This document shows, piece by piece, positions 4,589 to 6,646 of a stretch of DNA of 6,646 nucleotides. Positions within the stretch are counted from its first letter, which is position 1, and each line of letters begins with the position of its first letter. The notes beneath the pieces are model-generated. The model was not told the origin of the DNA. It made no database searches and saw only the letters and a program-made list of their open reading frames with translations. Origin of the DNA: Alphaproteobacteria bacterium (GTDB lineage: Bacteria; Pseudomonadota; Alphaproteobacteria; Rhodobacterales; Rhodobacteraceae); the NCBI GenBank assembly GCA_030424705.1, contig JAUHWJ010000113.1, positions 1-6,646 of the forward strand. The letters are read 5' to 3'. A program made the position numbers and the translations under genes.

Positions 4589-5929
4589 TCAGACCACGCC
4601 GAAGGCGAGCATGGCGTCGGCGACCTTCTTGAAGCCGGCGATGTTGGCGCCCTTCACATAGTCGACATAGCCGTCCGGCTCGGAGCCGTGGCGGACGCAG
4701 GCGTCATGGATGTCGTCCATGATCTTCCGGAGCGCGAGGCGCAGGTCCTCCTCCGTGCGGTGGAGCCGGGCGGAGTTCTGGCTCATCTCGAGGCCCGACA
4801 TGCCGACGCCGCCGGCGTTGGAGGCCTTGCCCGGCGCATAGAGGATCCGGGCGTCGTGGAAGGCGGCGATGGCCTTCATGTCGCAGGGCATGTTGGCGCC
4901 TTCCGAGACCGCCTTGCAGCCGTTCTTCAGCAGCGTCTTCGCGTCGTCCCCCAGAAGTTCGTTCTGCGTGGCGCAGGGCAGGGCGACGTCGCAGGGGACG
5001 CCCCAGGGCGTCTTGCCCTCGTGATATTCGCCGCCGAATTCCGCGACATAGGCGGAGATGCGGGCGCCGCGCTGCTTCTTGTGCTCCTTCACCCAGTCGA
5101 TCTTCTCCTGCGTGAACCCGTCCGGGTCGAAGATGAAGCCGCCGGAATCCGAAAGCGTCACCGGCTTGCCGCCGCGATGAAGGATCTTCTCCGCCGCATG
5201 GGTGGCCACGTTGCCGGAGCCGGAGACCACCGCCGTCTTGCCCTCGATCTCCTGCCCGATGTGGTGGAGCATGTCCTCGAGGAAATAGACCGCGCCGTAG
5301 CCTGTCGCCTCCGGCCGCATCAGCGAGCCGCCATATTCGAGGCCCTTGCCGGTCAGCACGCCCTCGAAGCTGTTCGTGATGCGCTTGAACTGCCCGAACA
5401 TGTAGCCGATTTCCCGGCCGCCCACGCCGATATCGCCCGCCGGCACATCGATGTTCGCGCCCACATGGCGGTAGAGCTCGGTCATGAAGCTCTGGCAGAA
5501 GCGCATGATCTCATGCTGGCTCTTGCCCTTCGGGTCGAAATCCGCGCCGCCCTTGCCGCCGCCCATCGGCAGGCCCGTGAGCGAATTCTTGAAGGTCTGC
5601 TCGAAGCCGAGGAACTTCAGCACGCCCTGGTTGACCGAGGGGTGGAAGCGGATGCCGCCCTTGTAGGGCCCGATCGAATTGTTGAACTGGACGCGGTAAC
5701 CGCGGTTGACCTGCACTTCGCCGTTGTCGTCCGCCCAGGTGACGCGGAACGAGATGATGCGGTCCGGCTCCGCCATGCGCTCCAGCACCTTGATCTTCTC
5801 GTAGACCGGGTTGGCGTTGATGAACGGGATCACCGTTTCGGCGACCTCGTGCACCGCCTGATGGAATTCGGTCTCGCCCGGGTTGCGGGCGACGACCCAA
5901 TCCATGAAGTCGCTCAGATTGACAGCCAT
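4589..5929 (-). CDS. gdhA: NADP-specific glutamate dehydrogenase
   Basis: A full-length (446-residue) hexameric class I glutamate dehydrogenase, the same size as E. coli GdhA. It catalyses reductive amination of 2-oxoglutarate with ammonium and NADPH to glutamate in the cytoplasm. The N-terminal substrate domain shows NNSIGPYKGGIRFHPSVN (K90), QTFKNSLTGLPMGGGKGG (K114 and catalytic K126) and VPAGDIGVGGREIGYM (D166). The Rossmann domain begins near 230, with VVSGSGNVA (235-243) and the SDSGG loop (260-264). This lacks the acidic residue at the end of strand 2 expected for NAD-specific enzymes and fits NADPH. EGANMP (343-348) and NAGGVGMSGLEMSQN (371-385) close the active site. ATG 5929 follows AGGGG at a 7-8 nt distance. 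The gene ends in its own hairpin and is probably monocistronic, serving ammonium assimilation. Confidence 0.97.
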   Translation of the reverse strand: MAVNLSDFMDWVVARNPGETEFHQAVHEVAETVIPFINANPVYEKIKVLERMAEPDRIISFRVTWADDNGEVQVNRGYRVQFNNSIGPYKGGIRFHPSVNQGVLKFLGFEQTFKNSLTGLPMGGGKGGADFDPKGKSQHEIMRFCQSFMTELYRHVGANIDVPAGDIGVGGREIGYMFGQFKRITNSFEGVLTGKGLEYGGSLMRPEATGYGAVYFLEDMLHHIGQEIEGKTAVVSGSGNVATHAAEKILHRGGKPVTLSDSGGFIFDPDGFTQEKIDWVKEHKKQRGARISAYVAEFGGEYHEGKTPWGVPCDVALPCATQNELLGDDAKTLLKNGCKAVSEGANMPCDMKAIAAFHDARILYAPGKASNAGGVGMSGLEMSQNSARLHRTEEDLRLALRKIMDDIHDACVRHGSEPDGYVDYVKGANIAGFKKVADAMLAFGVV

Positions 5930-5984
5930 TGCGTTTCCCCTGCTTCTCCGGCGGCCGTTCTCGGCGCGCCCTTGTCATAGCGGG

Positions 5985-6026
5985 GGAACCGTGCGCCCCG
6001 CCGCACGCGCGGGTCAAGCGGGTTCC
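5985..6026. other. Nested inverted repeats upstream of gdhA
   Basis: An inner perfect 6-bp hairpin, CGTGCG (5990-5995) with CGCACG (6002-6007), is enclosed by GGAACC (5985-5990) and GGTTCC (6021-6026). The element is about 55-100 bp before the gdhA start and would be in the gdhA leader if transcription begins in the AT-rich patch at 6118-6140. It could be a leader structure or a binding site. GC-rich sequence makes chance pairing quite likely. Confidence 0.25.
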
Positions 6027-6094
6027 TGCCTCCGGTGGGCTCCGGCCTGTGCGTTCCTGCACGATATCGGCCATCCTCCCGCCGTTTCGGGGGC

Positions 6095-6123
6095 TTGAAG
6101 CGGACATGTTTCGCGATGATTAT
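6095..6123 (+). promoter_or_regulatory. Possible promoter of the lipoprotein gene
   Basis: TTGAAG (6095-6100), 17 bp, then GATTAT (6118-6123); each matches four of six sigma-70 positions. They lead into an AT-rich island (about 6117-6140) that stands out against the surrounding GC-rich DNA. The predicted start of transcription is about 50 nt before the lipoprotein ATG. On the opposite strand the same island offers CATAAT (6119-6124) as a -10 for gdhA, without a good -35. Confidence 0.4.
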
Positions 6124-6181
6124 GAAAACTTAAGAATATGCGGGCCTTGTGGGCGAAGCGCGACAGGATCGGGAGGGGCGG

Positions 6182-6646
6182 ATGGCTCTGACATTGCGGC
6201 TGGCGGGGCTTGGGGTCGCCGGCTTCCTGCTGGCCGGCTGCGCCGTTCCTCCGCTCGACCCCACCGTGGAGCTGAAGGGCGCCGGGCCCGGCGCGGCCGG
6301 CTGGTCGCTGAACGAGGTGCGCGTCTCCATCCCCGAGGCGATGCCCGTTTCGGATGATCCCGGCGTCCGCTATCCGTCGCCGGACACGCTCGTCTGGTGG
6401 GGCGATCCGCCGGGCGACCGGAAGGCGCAGGTCGCCGCCCTGCTGGCCGATGCGGCGCGGGAAGGCGCGACCCCGGCGATGACCGGCTCGCGGCCGGTGG
6501 ATCTGACCCTCGCGGTGATCCAGTTCCATGCAATGACGCCGAAGGCGCTGGCGACGGACATCCAGCTCGGCGTTCACGAGATGCGGTTCGACCTCGGGGT
6601 GCGCGATGCGGCGACGGGGGAAATCCTCGCCTTTGAATCCAACGTG
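6182..6646 (+). CDS. Lipoprotein, DUF6778-like (cut by window edge)
   Basis: 155 residues are visible and no stop is reached. The ATG at 6182 follows GGGAGGGG by a few bases. Residues 1-20 are a short lipoprotein signal: R6, a hydrophobic run from L7 to A18, and the lipobox LAGC with C20 as the lipidated residue. Ala at +2 suggests outer-membrane sorting. The mature part (NEVRVSIPEAMPVSDDPGVRYP, then DTLVWWGDPPGDRKAQVAALLADA, a stretch near LAVIQFHAMTPKALA, and DLGVRDAATGEIL) resembles the Rhodobacterales DUF6778 proteins as I remember them. No catalytic residues or enzyme fold are recognisable and the function is unknown. Transcribed divergently from gdhA with 252 bp between the starts. The family name is tentative; the lipoprotein call is firm. 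Confidence 0.8.
   Translation, partial: MALTLRLAGLGVAGFLLAGCAVPPLDPTVELKGAGPGAAGWSLNEVRVSIPEAMPVSDDPGVRYPSPDTLVWWGDPPGDRKAQVAALLADAAREGATPAMTGSRPVDLTLAVIQFHAMTPKALATDIQLGVHEMRFDLGVRDAATGEILAFESNV

Noticed and set aside
3432..4661. Open frame antisense to bmt (409 codons)
   Set aside because: Composition is Arg/Ala/His-rich shadow of bmt; no family resemblance and it crosses the bmt promoter.
4520..5980. Open frame of 486 codons antisense to gdhA
   Set aside because: Covers gdhA exactly in the opposite strand; no motif, and gdhA is unmistakable.
5929..6357. Plus-strand frame overlapping the lipoprotein start, including an ATG at 6106
   Set aside because: Becomes Gly/Ala/Arg-rich across the lipoprotein gene, has no ribosome binding site at 6106 and conflicts with the clear signal peptide frame.

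Overview
The window is GC-rich, roughly two-thirds or more G+C by eye, densely coded and chromosomal in character. It looks like an alphaproteobacterium of the order Rhodobacterales. The support is a PAS_5-type protein ending in a DHLRVVKG tail, a Rhodobacterales-type betaine-homocysteine methyltransferase, a DUF1638 partner, a DUF6778-like lipoprotein and the yicC-gmk pair. These assignments come from recalled family features, not from a database search. I saw no mobile element, CRISPR array, tRNA or rRNA.

Layout, left to right. (1) Minus strand, 1-1120: the start of guanylate kinase (gmk, cut by the window edge), preceded by yicC. yicC is interrupted by a frameshift near 741-765, and both halves are otherwise clearly recognisable. 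(2) 1121-1278: a divergent intergenic region carrying a 22-bp dyad. (3) Plus strand, 1279-2010: a PAS-domain protein, tail to tail with the next transcription unit, with only 4 bp between the two stop codons. (4) Minus strand, 4499 down to 2015: a three-gene unit of bmt (zinc-dependent betaine/methyl donor:homocysteine methyltransferase), a two-domain corrinoid (B12-binding) protein and a DUF1638 protein. The last two overlap by TTGA. bmt has its own likely promoter with a palindrome over the -10/+1 region. (5) Minus strand, 5929 down to 4589: gdhA, NADP-type glutamate dehydrogenase. It ends in a GC-rich hairpin terminator that touches the -35 box of the bmt promoter. (6) 5930-6181: a divergent region with an AT-rich island and inverted repeats. 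(7) Plus strand from 6182 to the window end: a lipoprotein, truncated by the window.

The most coherent biology is in unit 4. Bmt demethylates a betaine-like compound and makes methionine. The corrinoid protein is a methyl carrier of the kind used by cobalamin-dependent methyltransferases. DUF1638 is an uncharacterised family with invariant-looking Cys/His motifs that turns up beside corrinoid proteins. No corrinoid-loading methyltransferase, reductive activator or methyltetrahydrofolate methyltransferase is in the window, so those partners must be elsewhere or Bmt itself must be one. GdhA next door could handle nitrogen and glutamate, but it has its own terminator and is probably a separate unit.
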